From: Adiantum capillus-veneris
Taxonomy: Eukaryota; Streptophyta; Polypodiopsida; Polypodiales; Pteridaceae
NCBI GenBank assembly: GCA_014529385.2
Contig: CM043959.1
Span: forward strand, 2,140,358-2,204,357
DNA: 64,000 nucleotides
Direction: 5' to 3'
Made by a program: the position numbers and the translations under genes. Of the stretch, positions 45,059-57,116 are shown piece after piece. The notes beneath the pieces were generated by a model. That model saw only the letters and a list, made by a program, of their open reading frames with translations. It had not been told where the DNA came from and made no database searches. Numbering within the stretch: the first letter of the stretch is position 1; every line of letters begins with the position of its first letter.

Positions 45059-45796
45059 AACGGGCAACTGTGGACTCCGGAAAAGACGCGCGAAAGAGGT
45101 CGAAAGCTCTCTATGCAAAGGCTGTAAGTGGAAATAAAGTGATTTTAGCCTACCTTGGATATCTATACCCGGACTTCCCGAACCAATTTTTCCCAGATTT
45201 CCCCATTAGTTCTACTACACTGTGAAATCTATGTTAGACTCAAAAATTTCCTTGATTGTATTACTGTAACTCATTCTGCAAGAATTTTGCAAAAGTAGGC
45301 CTAGCCGCCTAATTTAGGCTTCCCGCTTCCATCTTCTGATTTCATTGAAAATTCTTTGTGCTTGTTTCCCTTGTCTTTCTGATCACCATCGTGTCTTTCG
45401 TTTTTTCATATGAGCTTCCTTGATATTTATTATTAATTTTTGACCTGTTTATTTGAAAAAATCAAAGAAAAAAGCAAAATGCTCTAAAAAGGTAAAGTGA
45501 AAATCAAATAATTAAGAAAATCCATTAAAAAAAATAGCTTTATTGTTTTTTGTTGGATTTTTCTATTTTTAAGTCTCGTTATCAATAAAAATGATAAAGA
45601 ATATCCAAAAAGGAATATTTTTTGATGATTTTCTGATAGTATATACACTATTTACACTCATCGGGAAGATATTATTAGTGAATTTTCCCTTGATGATGAA
45701 TTATAAGGGTATTATTAGGTATTTTTTCAAAAAAATCACAGGTTAATATCGAACTTTTTTCTCCCTCTTCAAACATTTCCCTTAATTACTTATTAC
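45059..45796 (-). other. B spacer right of the nested giant-LTR element
   Basis: AT-rich and non-coding, the continuation of 32931-34396. I see no feature in it. Confidence 0.5.
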
Positions 45797-46413
45797 TTAG
45801 TGTCCTTCCACCCCTCCTAGATGGCATACTTCGGGACGGCTGTGTGCATGGGTTGAACAATCGTGTCTATGCATAGCCATGGTTGGCTCTACCATGCTTT
45901 GAAGATCAATGCAATTCAAACCGCTATGCTGTGCAAGAGTTGGGTCTTGAGTAATTAACTCAAGGGTTTCTGATGTCGAGGTTTGCTGTTGATGTCTTCC
46001 AAAGAGCAGATCTTGTAGCTTGTGTGCTCTCTGTTTGATTGTACTATCAAGATGCTTCAGCACACTAATTGCTTGAGCTATTGATAGCACTTTTGACGGT
46101 TGTCAAGCTTTTTCTCGCAATTGGTAGCTTGATTTGCTTGTTGTTGTATGATGTGGTGGAGTCTTTTGAGACTTTACTCGCCATTGCTTGATTGGTTTTA
46201 CGGTTTGTGGAGAAGATAAGTGCTTCTTTTTCTTCCAAACCAATTTCATGTTAGGTTCCTTGCTCGGAGGTGATCTTCTCTATGTTTTTACCCTTGGAAC
46301 CTTCCCTTGTTTTGTTGGTGAAATCTTAGGCACCCAGATCTGAATCGGCTTATCCTTAAGCTGTGCTTTTGGTATCCAAATTTTCCTGACTCCTTGCATG
46401 CTACTTGTAGCAT
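45797..46413 (-). pseudogene. C-terminal tail of B pol region, unrecognised
   Basis: Frames in this stretch include a basic segment with IWIPK and IWVPK repeated ten residues apart (46330-46400) and a helical piece (46090-45797, AQAISVLKHLDSTIKQRAHK). They follow the second retropepsin-like domain after a frameshift. Function unknown. Confidence 0.4.
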
Positions 46414-46944
46414 TTACTTGTCGAGGGGATGGAGAAGATTGACTACTTTGTGGTTTGGTCTCCTGATTGCTTCCTTTCCATTTCTCTTTGCTTGGTGCAA
46501 TTGGAACAATGAGTTGCCCGCCTTTAGCTGATTTGTATCCCAATCTGGTAGTGCTTTGTATGTTCGCATCCAAGGAATTCCAAGAATCATCATCTCATTC
46601 ATGTGTTTGTCTGGTAAGCATACAAATTGATGAGGATATGAACATCCATGTACTATCACGTTCAAGTTGACTACTCCCAATGTTGGAGTTGGGTTCTTGT
46701 TGCATCCTTTGATTGTCGCTATTCCTATTATCAATGCTTGACTTGTTGCCTTCTTGTACGTGGAATAAATTACCGCATTTACTCTAGCTCCTGTGTCGAC
46801 CAAAGCATTGGTGCTATGATTGTTGAGTTGTACTTTGACGCGCAGGTCCATTCCGTCTAACCAGTCATCATCTGTTGAAACTGAATCTTTAGATAATTCC
46901 CATTGTCGATCATCTATTTCCAGAGTGTTGATGGGAATCAGTAT
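46414..46944 (-). pseudogene. Second retropepsin-like domain downstream of integrase in B
   Basis: The frame is the same as integrase, separated only by TAG 46947-46945. An acidic linker (DDRQWELSKDS, DDDWLDG) leads into NALVDTGARVNAVIYSTY, the DTG active-site loop. Core beta-strand sequence with LGVVNLNVIVHG follows, then MMILGIPWMRTYK, the ILG motif that closes a retropepsin fold. B already has a protease before RT (51181-51405). Retropepsin identity is from motifs; whether it was ever active is unknown. Confidence 0.7.
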
Positions 46945-48245
46945 CTATTGATTCTTGAGAGCAGCTTTCCTTTTGAGTACCCGAAGCCGAGCTTCCTCTT
47001 GGGCTTCATCAATAACTTGATGTCGTTTAATCTTTGTCTGCTTGGCTGCATGCATTCTTTCTAGCAATTCATTGGTTAGCGGCAAATTGTATTTCTTTAA
47101 ACGACATCCATTAATCCAATTAGCCATTGGTTCACCATCTAGGGTGGACAATTTTACTGCTCCACTTGGAGATACATCTTCAATGATAAATGGTCCGTTT
47201 TCCTTTTTCTTAAACTTGGAAATGTGTTGCTTAAGGGAATAGACTAAAACTAAGTCCCCCTTCTTGAAGATTTTTGTGATTAAGTGGGAATCAAAAAAGT
47301 ATTTTTGTTTCCGCTTTTCTGCATAGATGTGAGCTACAACAGTTAGCCTTTGCTCATTAAGCCTTTCCAAATCTTCAAGTCTTTCTTACAATTCATGTCC
47401 AGTCCACTCAAGATTTCTTACTACCCTTAATGTCGGCAATAGAAATTCTATTGGCAGTATGGCATCAAGACCATAAACAAAGTCAAAGGGTGTAGCATTT
47501 AAAGCTGTTTTGAATGAAACTTGATAAGCCCATAGAGCAGCATGCAGATTCATTTCCTAGTCTGTCCTTCCTGAACTAACCACTTTAGTCAGCACCAAGC
47601 TAAGAACTTTATTCGTATGCTCAGCTTGTTCGTTTGCTTGTGGTGATAGGGAGCTGATTTGTTATGGATGACCATAAACTCATTAAGAAAATACTCGATT
47701 ACCTCATTGAGGAAATGAGTTCCCCGATCACTGACAATTTCTATTCGTAGTCCATATCTCGTGAATACATACTCATATAAGAATGCAGTAGTGGTTCTGG
47801 CATCATTCTTTTGAGTTGCTTTAGCCTGGGCCCACTTGGTCAAATAGTCTGTAGCTACTATAATATATTGAGCTTGGGTTCTATAAGCAGGTGGCTATAT
47901 TGGCCCAACAAAATCTATACCCCATTTTGCAAAAGCTCTAGCCCCCATCATTGGTCTTAAGAGCATGCTATCTATACGTGTTGGAATTTTTGCTCGTTGA
48001 CAAGCATCACACCTTCGAACATATTCTTTGGCATCTGCAAAAAGCGTTGGAACCATATACTTGCCATCAAGATTTCTCTTGTGGTGGTCTCACTAAAAAA
48101 GTGACCTCCAACTAATCCAGCATGTGCTTGTTCTATAATCGGAATATACTCGTTTTCATTTTGCACAAAGACGCAAATGTTGATCTTTACCTCTCCGATA
48201 CAATTGGTTCCCAATAAGAGCATAGTCTCTTGCTTCAGTTTCAAT
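46945..48245 (-). pseudogene. Integrase of element B (canonical zinc module, core, C-terminus)
   Basis: Zinc module: AHAGLVGGHFFSETTT then, after a frameshift, VPTLFADAKEYVRRCDAC. Core: WGIDFVGP, YLTKWAQAKAT, VSDRGTHFLNE, then a further frameshift into QANEQAEHTNKVL with the catalytic Glu. C-terminus: ERLNEQRLTVVAHIY, KKGDLVLVYSLKQH, SPSGAVKLS, ANWINGCRLKKY. Frameshifts and an in-frame stop after WGIDFVGPI make it inactive. Confidence 0.85.
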
Positions 48246-48289
48246 TGGTCTTTGACGGTGTTTACTCATATCCTCAGGAAATGTGCAGC

Positions 48290-48570
48290 TTGATAAGTAA
48301 GTAACTAGATAGTTACTCCACTTAGGAACGTGTTGCATTTGAAACAATGTTACATGCGGTATGGGTGTGTTTTTTTTACATTGAGGACAATCCTTTACAA
48401 AAGATCGAACATCGCTCCTCATAGTCGGTCAAAATACTCCAAGTCTCAAGATTCGTTGCATAGTTTGGTCTTCTACAAAGTGAATTCCTACTATGGTAAC
48501 ATGTGCTTGACTTAGATACTATTATTTTTCTTCAGGATTAATGCATAAGAGCAATATCCCATCTCAATTT
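48290..48570 (-). pseudogene. Extra HHCC-type module upstream of integrase in B
   Basis: DGILLLCINPEE, then HVTIVGIHFVEDQTMQRI, LGVF(stop)PTMRSDVRSFVKDC and QC. It is followed by a linker with LIGNQLYRRGKDQHLRLC before the canonical module. Same order as in A (25499-25857), so the duplication predates the split of A and B. Confidence 0.68.
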
Positions 48571-48688
48571 CTTTTGTATATCCTAGTAGCTAGTAATTGA
48601 TACATAACCAATTGCTCAATTAATGTGATCGTGATAGGAAGTCGTATTTCATTTCCACGGAGAACAAATAGGCATCTGGTAGATCATC

Positions 48689-49191
48689 TTATACCCCTTC
48701 AGGTGATTCTCCTGAAACAATCCTTGAAAAATGATCTGCTTGTTGATGTGTAGTGTCCTTTTTTACAACCACAGTGAAATCACTATTCTTCCTGCTGCAT
48801 GGCTTGTTGACCAAATACAACAAAGGTTGGTGGTCTACAAAGAACACAAACTTGTTGGCTAATAGGTAATGCCTATACTTTTTAAGGGCATAGATCATTC
48901 CTAATCCTTTCCTTTTGGTGGTGGTGTAATTCTTTTCCACCATGTTCAACTGTTGGCTAGCATAAGAAATAGGAAAGTCAATTTCCCGTCTCCTAGTTGA
49001 GCTAGTATACAACTGATAGCAAAATTGGAAGCATCTACGTGTACGTGGAATATCTTATTCCAATCTGGTGCTTTCAATATCGGAGCTGAGGTGAGAGCTT
49101 GCTTAAGCTTCATGAAGGATTCTTCACATGCCTCAATCCACTCAAAGTGTGTAATCAAGCTATACATGGGTTTTGCAATCATAGCATACAT
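48689..49191 (-). pseudogene. RNase H of element B
   Basis: FHVHVDASNFAISCILAQ, then a frameshift, FPISYASQQLNMVEKNYT, KRKGLGMIYALKKY and FFVDHQPLLYLVNK, ending in ADHFSRI, the last catalytic Asp. The usual Glu in the KREGL position reads Lys-Gly here (KRKGL), so a catalytic residue is lost. Confidence 0.85.
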
Positions 49192-49385
49192 GTAGATGAA
49201 CCGTCAATAATATCCACAATGCCCTATGAAGGCTTGTACTCCCTTGACTGTTGTTGGTTTGGGCAAATCAGCAATGACATGAATCTTCTCAATATCAGTA
49301 GCTATGCCATTTTTAGACACTATATGTCCAACAATTTTTCTTGTCTACCCATGAATGTGCACTTTTCAGGATTTAAGCAAATCCT

Positions 49386-50045
49386 TTAAAGTCTACATTT
49401 TTCGAATACCTTTTTGAGGTGTTCAAAATGATCAGCCCGAATTGATGAATGTACGCATAGATCATCCATATATACTTTTAAGAATTTCCTAAGATATTCT
49501 TTGAAAGCATGGCTCATCAATCTTTGAAATGTGGCTGGAGCATTAGTTAACCCAAACGGCATAACGCGATTAGCAAATATACCCCATTCTGTTGCAAAAG
49601 CAGTTATAGGCTGATCTTTTGGGTCAACCAAAATTTGATTGTATCCCAAAAAGACATCTAAGAAGCTGTAAGCTTCTTTTCCTGCAACTCGTTCCAAAAC
49701 ATGCTCAGCTATCGGAAGAGTAAAGTTGTCTCTAATGGTAGCTGCATTCACCTTTTTGAGATTAACACACACTTGTAATTTTCTATTCTTCTCGGGTACT
49801 ACCACAATTGGAGACACCCAATTTGTGTGTTCAATTTTGTAAATTAATTCATCTTCCTTTAGTTTTTCAATCTCTTCTTTAATCTTCCTTGCAAATGTTT
49901 CATTATACGTGTATGGCCTTTGTCTACTTGGTTTTGCATCATCTCTCATGGGTATGGTATGTTGACAGATTTGTGGATCAACACCCTTGAGATCCTTGTA
50001 AGACCGAGCAAAGATATCTTGGTATTCCTTTAACAAGATCAGCAA
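49386..50045 (-). pseudogene. Reverse transcriptase of element B
   Basis: MLILLKEYQDIFARSYKDL entry, NWVSPIVVVPEKNRKLQVC, VNAATIRDNFTLPI, ANRVMPFGLTNAPATFQRLM, VYMDDLCVHSS with YMDD, then DHFEHLKKVFEKC. 220 residues are uninterrupted. The clade resembles Tat/Athila RT. Confidence 0.92.
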
Positions 50046-50630
50046 GAACTCTTCTTCTTCTTCTGTTAGGTCATTTGCAATGTAAGCAGGTCAAGGCTCT
50101 TCTCCTGGTTCAGCCAAGTCTATCTTTTCAGCGTTTTTGGGCCCTTCGTAAGACTCGCCCTGTTTCCGTAGTTCCCTAACAGGTTGTTCGACTATGATTT
50201 TTCGATCTTAGAGAGTATAATTTTTGTAATGGGATGGAGCGCTCATTACATCCTTACCATCCTCTTCCGTGGTTTCCATTTTAGTCGTGTATATCTCCTT
50301 TAGAGATTTTTTTAACTGTGGGTTTGCTTGAGTACCCTTCCTTGTTTTTCTCGATGTTTGAAACATTTATAAATTTTTGTTTGAAGGATATCTGCCCGTG
50401 ATTTTGTCCTTGACACAATCTTTTACATCTATCTGCATCAAGAATTGTGCTCTACTGGAGATTGATGGCATAGGTTGTGTTTTCATGTTTCTAGTGTCTC
50501 TCTTTTGTTTATACCATTTTTGTCTTCTTGATTTCTGGTTTGGAAAGTCAAAAAACTTTTCCTCCCCTCCTTTTAAGAGTAGCTTAGCTCTCATATGTTC
50601 TTTTTCTGACCCCGAACCTTCTGAGGTAGC
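50046..50630 (-). pseudogene. Decayed protease-RT linker of B
   Basis: Only short frames remain, for example the basic piece 50594-50367. No domain is recognisable. Confidence 0.5.
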
Positions 50631-51748
50631 TCAGTGTTCATCTAACTTGTTTGTTGCATCGTAGTAGAGGTCTGAAAAGACTTGTTGAGATTTCACTAAG
50701 TCCTTGGGTTCCTCGTCTTTGTCTTCAATGTTGAGGATTGAAATCATTTGGATGGAAATTATGTTGTAGCCATCCTCATTGCAAAATTGAGTAGTCATAG
50801 ACGTATTCACACATACATCCATTGTCGCTAAAATTTGAGTCCACTCAAACGGCTCAAACAAATGCTCTGGAAAGGGTTCAGGTATATAGGCTTCGTCTGT
50901 GCAGTCCCTTTCTAGGATACATTCTTCTCGTCTTAAGCTTCCATTTTTTGAAGCTCCACACATCCAAATAGGAGTGCCCTTGTTTAACCAGGATGAAAGC
51001 TTAGTTTCAGCCAAAGAGACTGAATCAAAATCTTGTATGGGTGTTTTCAAGACATCTCTGTAACTGTGATCTTTTAGATTTACTCTTGTTATAGATCCCA
51101 CTTGCTTCAAGTACATATAGTTGTTTCCCCAATCTTGGATAAGTTGTACCTGTCGCATGAAAGGTCTTCCCAATATGATTTCATAGTTGAGTTTTTTTCC
51201 CAAAGTCTACTATGGCAAAAGTGTGTTGATATTCAATTCCACAGGAATTGACTATCATCTTTTCAAGCATCCCTAAAGGTCTTTCAATGTGTCCGTTAGC
51301 CAATTGCAATTTCATTCGAGTTTGTCTAATGGCTGGTTGTCCCCAGGATTCCCATACTGCTTTCGTGGCTATGGCTTTGCCTGCTCCACTATCCAGTATC
51401 ACCATGGTTTCATGTCATTATATTTCGCTAGGAGGGTGGTGTTTCCTTCTTCCCCTTCATAATATTCTCCGACTTGTTCATGGGAACAAATCAAATCTCT
51501 TTGTTGTCTATTTCATTTTTTAAATTTCTCAAATGTTTTGAGATTAGACCCATTATCCCCACCTTCTCTAGGGTTTTCTGTAGATCATTCCATAAGTATG
51601 GTCTGAGTTTTAACAGTTTTCCCAAGGTAAGAGTGCATTGGATGGGTGTAGACATGATTGAATGAATGTTGTCTACTTCTAGGGTCTGCTTAGCTCTTTT
51701 TACTTGAGTGGTTTTACACAATATGGATTCATCTTCGTTATCTCCCAA
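50631..51748 (-). pseudogene. Protease and linker of element B
   Basis: 51748-51491 is an N-terminal piece with STPIQCTLTLGKLLKLRPYL. 51405-51181 has MVILDSGAGKAIATKAVW, the DSG active site, and HTFAIVDFGKK. 51203-50631 continues with YEIILGRPFMRQVQLIQDWG (ILG motif) and a linker with WLNKGTPIWMC and EWTQILATMDVC. Element A matches each block (62904-63248, then 28420 downward). The usual position between Gag and RT makes this the canonical protease. Confidence 0.85.
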
Positions 51749-51885
51749 GTAAGAGGGTAATTTTTCAAGTTCAATGGTTTTGACATTACTAACGCTTCAG
51801 ATCCGCAATCCCCGTACAAGGATTATACATTCATATTCACATTAGAAGGTAGGTTATCCAACTAGACTTCCTCTATAGGAGCTGA

Positions 51886-52713
51886 CTATAGAGTTTGGCT
51901 CCCATCATTGATCTCTCTCACTTTTTTCCATAAGTGTCTTGGCCAATATTCCTCTAAGAATGGAATTCCGTCTAAGGCATCTTCACTGTCCGGCACTATA
52001 AGCTCTGGTTCTTTTGTTTCAAGGTGGGGTTCTACCACCATATCATATTTTTCTTTCATTTCTTTTAACACAAGCTCTTAAGGTTTTGCAATACTTTCAA
52101 GCTTGGGGGTTTTTGTTTTCCAGCATTTCTTGCATGATTCTTACCAAATTTTGATAAGCTTCCAGCTTAGCTGCTTCCATGTTTGGAGAAGGGTAGTTTT
52201 TCCATTTTTTTTTCATGTTTTGGCCTGCTTTAAGTCCTGCTTGGTAGGCTTCCAAGGTGGCATTAATAGGCTCAAAAAGTTTATCAACCAGAATGGATCC
52301 TCCAGATTTCACGGTTGTCTCCTTGATTTCACTTCCAGTTTCTTTCAACTTTTCCTGGAATAGCTTTTTTGCTTTCTCCTCGATTTCAACCCGTTGTTTT
52401 TGTTTTCTCATCTCATATATTTTGCTTCAGCTTCTTTTGATTCTTTGAGAGGAAACTTTTTATTTTCCGAATCATCAGAGGAGTTTTGTTTCTTTTTCTT
52501 GGCCTTGGCTCTAGTGATTACTTTGATTGGAACAATCGGTTCACTCTATGATGCGCTACTAGGTATCACCTGGACTACGTTTACTACTGTTTTACACTTG
52601 TTTAAAGGATTTTTAGTACAATCTTTTGGAAAGTTTCCTCCCTTTTTGTAACATTGTATGCAATAGGCTTCAACTGGTTTGAGGTTTTTGTCAGGCTCTC
52701 GACATTCATTTTT
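51886..52713 (-). pseudogene. Gag C-terminal and linker region of B
   Basis: After the first zinc knuckle, a second Cys-rich piece (YCIQCYKKGGNFPKDC) and a Lys/Glu-rich coiled segment (52411-52097) can be read. 52071-51886 has EEYWPRHLWKKVREI, echoed in A by GLNELWKQIREAN. Stops are frequent. Confidence 0.6.
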
Positions 52714-53793
52714 CTAGTGATCATGTGCACCACAGTCATGACAGTTTCCCGTTCTTGGCTTAATCATGGGTCTTACCATGGGAGGTCTAACACCTTGATA
52801 AGCTACATAATACATTGGTGCGAGCTCTGGTGGAGCATGAGTCACAATTTCTTCCATTGGTGGTGGATGTGAATTATACCAATCTCCTTCTACCATTACT
52901 GTCGATGGACTAGGCTCTGCATAGGGTGTAGCATGCACTAATGCTTGTTCATCTATGACTCCTTTGGAGTGCATGTACTTTACAAAAACTGCATTATGTC
53001 CTGGATACGGAGGTTTTTGTCCCAACACGCATTGAGGTCTTTCCATACCCATTGGTGGTCTTTGAGCTTGGGCCATATTAGGCTGATATCTATACATGGG
53101 TTGTCCTTGTGGCCTCATGGGCACGTACTGAACATTCCCATCATACTTTGGTATGAAGTAGCACTTGTGGGTCTCATGGTTGGTCCATTTACCCTCAATT
53201 CCACACCATTTTTGTGGCCTAATTGGTTGTCCCTGTTGAGGTATCCCTTGTCTTGGTCCCCTCATAGGTGCTTTTTGCATGTTGTTCATCATGTTGTTCA
53301 TCCTTTTGAGCATGTCTTCTATGGCTGAAAGTGGTGCTACAGCAGTCGTTCCCACTTGTGCTGGTTTAGTGGACATTATTTTCTTGCTTTGGTTATCCTT
53401 AGGGACATCTTCTTCGTTAAAAATATCACAATTGTCTCCTAAGTCAATATCATCTAATACACACTCTTCTAGGGTTGTATGCTTTTTAGTATAGACTATA
53501 TCATGAAGTTCTTTGTTTAGCAGTCCCTCTAAAAACAAAGATAAAAGTCATTCTTTTGCAGGTATCTCTAGCCCTCGGCATCTGGCAATGTATTGTTTTA
53601 TTTGAGTTCTACAATCCCTAACAGACTCACCATGTTTCTGTTTAAAGTTGTAGATTTGAGCTACCGTATTATGTTTGATCCTCGTTTTGGAACAAGAAGC
53701 TACAAATCCTTGAGCTAATGTGTTCAAGTCCATGATTGACCTTGGTGGAATGCTTTGGAACCATGTCAATGCTTTTCCTTCTAATGTCATTCC
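52714..53793 (-). pseudogene. Gag of element B, downstream half (after the copia insertion)
   Basis: It begins right after the TSD with MTLEGKALTWFQSIPP, the conserved Gag core (GxALxWxxxLPPxSI). NFKQKHGESVRDCRTQIKQY follows, then TGA 53550-53548, then LFLEGLLNKELHD in the same frame. A Pro/Gln-rich stretch leads to a CCHC knuckle, CHDCGAHDH(stop)KNEC, interrupted by TAG after the His. Removing copia joins it in frame to 58875-59747. Confidence 0.85.
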
Positions 53794-54114
53794 TGTAAAG
53801 AAAGAGGATGCAAGAGAGCTACACAAGACAAGCACAAAGCACACAGAGATGAAAAGCTTCTTCTTCTTCGCACAGAAAAGAGAGTACAAAATGACTAAGT
53901 GCTAAATCTGAAAAGAAGCACATATGTACATGCGGTCACTAAGTGTGAACACGCTAGAAGGGTACTAGGCTGGCACTATAAGTGTAGTCCAGCTGTAGAA
54001 TCACTGGCAGAGATCCTCCGTGTCGATCACCTAACGCGCCAGTAAGTAAATGCTGTAAGCGGCCAAGACCCATAGTGGATGACAGCTCAAGATGTAGAGC
54101 TCGACATCTCAACA
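53794..54114 (-). repeat. 3' LTR of the copia element
   Basis: TGTTGAGATG...CTTTACA on the minus strand. The PPT (minus GAGGGGGAG, 54115-54123) lies just upstream. Confidence 0.97.
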
Positions 54115-54164
54115 CTCCCCCTCGAGCTCTGCATGTCGCAGAGTCCAAGCATAGTCCGAAAACG

Positions 54165-56411
54165 TCAAAGCTTCTCAGCTCCGAGGGCCTTGGTAAAGAT
54201 ATCCGCTATCTGCTCCTCTGTGCTGACGTAGACCAAGTCGATGTTGCCCGCCAACACTCGCTCTCGAACGTAGTGGTAATGGACCTCTATGTGCTTGGTC
54301 CTTGCATGGAACACTGGGTTCCTAGCCAACTGCATGCTGTTGAGGTTGTCACAATGGATGGCAATCTGCTGGTCCACCTGCACTCCCAAGTCCTCGAGTA
54401 ATATGCGTAGCCAAGCTACCTCGCACGCTGCAACTGCTGCACCTCTGTACTCGGCCTCTGTGCTCGATAAAGAAATTGTAGGCTTCTTTTTGCTGCTCCA
54501 AGTAACAACAACACTCCCAAAAGAGAACATGAAGCCACTCGTTGATCTCCTATCAACAATGCGACCTGCCCAATCTACATATGTATACCCATACAATGCT
54601 AATGGCACATCTGCTGCATAGAACAATGCATAGTCAAGAGTCCCTTGCACATATCGAAGTGTGCGTCGTACTCCATCCAAATGTGGCTTCCTCGGAAGCT
54701 GCATGAACTGACTCTCCAAGCCTACTGTGTAGGTCAAGTCTGGCCTCGTAATAGTCAAGTAGATTAGACTACCCACGATCTTCCTGTACATCTTGACATC
54801 CTCAACAACATCACCCTTCTCTGCACTCAGCTTTGCATTCACATTCAAGGGAATAGAAATTGGCTTACAATCAGCCATACCATACTTTGACAACATGTCC
54901 AAAGCATATTGTCTCTGTGACAGCCATACACCCTCTGGAGTCCTGATCACCTCAATGCCAAGAAAGTAGTGCAACTCGCCCAAATCTTTCATTTCAAACT
55001 CCTGTTTGAGAAGACCCTTCACATGGTCAATTTCCATAGCATTGTCACCCACAATAATAAGGTCATCTACATATATAGTAATGAGCACAATCCCCATATC
55101 ACTCTTACTTACATAGAGTGAATGATCAACATGAGCTCTCCTAAAATCAATATTGACAAGATACGTGGCAATCCTGTCATACCATGCTCTAGAGCCTTGC
55201 TTCAAACCATACAAAGCTTTGAGAAGCCTGCATACATAATCTGGGTAACCTGGATTGACATAACCAGGTGGCTGATCCATATACACTTCCTCTTGCAACT
55301 CACCATTCAAGAAGGAATTCTTTACATCCATTTGATGCATAATCCATCCTCTAGATGCAGCCACTGCTATGACAACTCTCACAGTCGTCATCTTTGCCAC
55401 TGGAGCAAAGGTCTCCTCATAGTCTATGCCATACGTCTGTGCATAACCCCTTGTGACTAGCCTTGCCTTGTGACGCTCAATGTTACCATCAGCCTTATGC
55501 TTGGTTTTATATACGCATTTACAGCCAATAGCTTTCTTGCCACTTGGCAATGGCACCAACTCCCATGTGTCGTTTGCTTCCAATGCAGCCATCTCTTCAT
55601 TCATTGCATCATCCCAATGCAAATTTCCAACTACATCCTCAAAACATGTGGGCTCCACATCCTGTATCACCTTAGCCATGTAGGCTTGGTTATGCGCTAG
55701 ATACCCATCATAAGTCAATTTCTGAATTGGATTTCTGACTCTCTTAGATCTGCGCGGTCCTGGGTCACTCCTTTGCCCGCTAGCATCTTCTTGTACTTTC
55801 CTTACACCGGGTGTCCTGACAGCCGAAATTCCAAATTTCTCATCAAGAGATTGTTCAGAACCATCTGAATCCATGTCTACATGTGAAAACCCTGATGATG
55901 CATCAGCCATAAAGGGCGGTTCATCAACCTTTTCCTTTCCTTTTCGTGATACATTCCTTGTACCTGCTGGTGGAGTAACCTGTGTACGTAGTCTACCATT
56001 CCATGGAGTCTCAACAGAGCCACGAGAAGAGGACTCTTGTGGTCCACTCAAAACCTGTGACTGTGACCTCACATTTTGTACAACCACATCATCTTTTACA
56101 TCATCCCCAATAGTGCAATGTGCATTACCATACCAGTTGCTCATCTCATCAAAGACTACATCTCTGCTCACTCGTAATTCTCGTGTAGTAGGATTGTAGC
56201 ACCTGTACCCCTTTTGTTCAAGGGAATATCCCACAAGAATATATTTTTCTACTTTAGGATCCAATTTCCTACGCAACTCATCTGGTACATGCACGTAAGC
56301 TATGCAGCCAAACACTTTCAAGTGTGCCAAATCAGGCTTTGTACCTGTAAACTTTTCCTTAGGTGTTACATCATGCACCGCAGCTATAGGTGTCCTGTTC
56401 ATAATGTACAC
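54165..56411 (-). pseudogene. copia reverse transcriptase-RNase H (3' part of pol)
   Basis: 748 codons without a stop. It starts in the integrase C-terminal region (MNRTPIAAVHDVTP, HLKVFGCIAYVHVP), then RT with NDTWELVPLPSGKKAIGCK, YEETFAPVAKMTTVR, MDVKNSFLNGELQEEVYM and the active site YVDDLIIVGD. RNase H has ISLSSTEAEYRGAA and ADIFTKALGAEKL at the end. All RT and RNase H landmarks of plant Ty1/copia are present. The frame continues upstream through TAG into 56433-57116. Confidence 0.95.
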
Positions 56412-56426
56412 AATTATATTTACAGC

Positions 56427-57116
56427 TTCAGCCTAGAAATGATGAGGCATGTTCTTCTCATTCATCAATGCACGTGCAACCTCTGCAATGTGCCTGTTTT
56501 TCCTTTCTGCGACCCCATTCTGTTGTGGAGTATATCTGCATGTAAACTGCTTGCATATACCATGCATTCGCAAAAATTTTGAAAAATCATTGGAGAAGTA
56601 CTCTCCCCCTCCATCTGACCTCAATATCTTGATTTGCATATTTGTCTCCTTCTCAATCATGACTTTGAAGTCCTGAAAGTGACCAAACACTTCACTTTTG
56701 TTACGCATGAAGTAGACCCATACTTTCCTTGTATGGTCATCAATGAAAGAGACATAATACCTGCAACCATGTATACTTGCAGTATCGGTTGGACCCCAAA
56801 CATCTGTGTGCACCACCTCAAGTGCCTTTTTACATACATTACGCTCATGTGGAAATGAGCCCTTTGACTGTTTTCCAAATTGACATGCTGCACACACTTT
56901 ATGCATACCATCCACCTTGAATTTGGTCAAACCTTTTACAATCTGTTTTGATTGCATGCTGCGCAATCTCTGCTCATTGACATGGCCAATGCGTTTGTGC
57001 CAAATGTCAACATCAGCCACAACACCTGTGCCCTGTGCAAATAATGCAGCTTTTACCTCAAGCATGTCTACATTCAGCGTAAACATTCTGCCCACACATT
57101 TGCCCTCTGTGATCAA
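56427..57116 (-). pseudogene. copia integrase (GAG-pre-integrase and core)
   Basis: Zinc module: WHKRIGHVNEQRLRSM then KVCAACQFGKQ. Core: VVHTDVWGPTDTAS, FIDDHTRKVWVYF, QQNGVAERKNRHIAEVA (D, D, E). A single TAG follows MPHHF where Trp is normal; the frame then runs on into RT, so one nonsense mutation separates the two halves. Confidence 0.93.
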
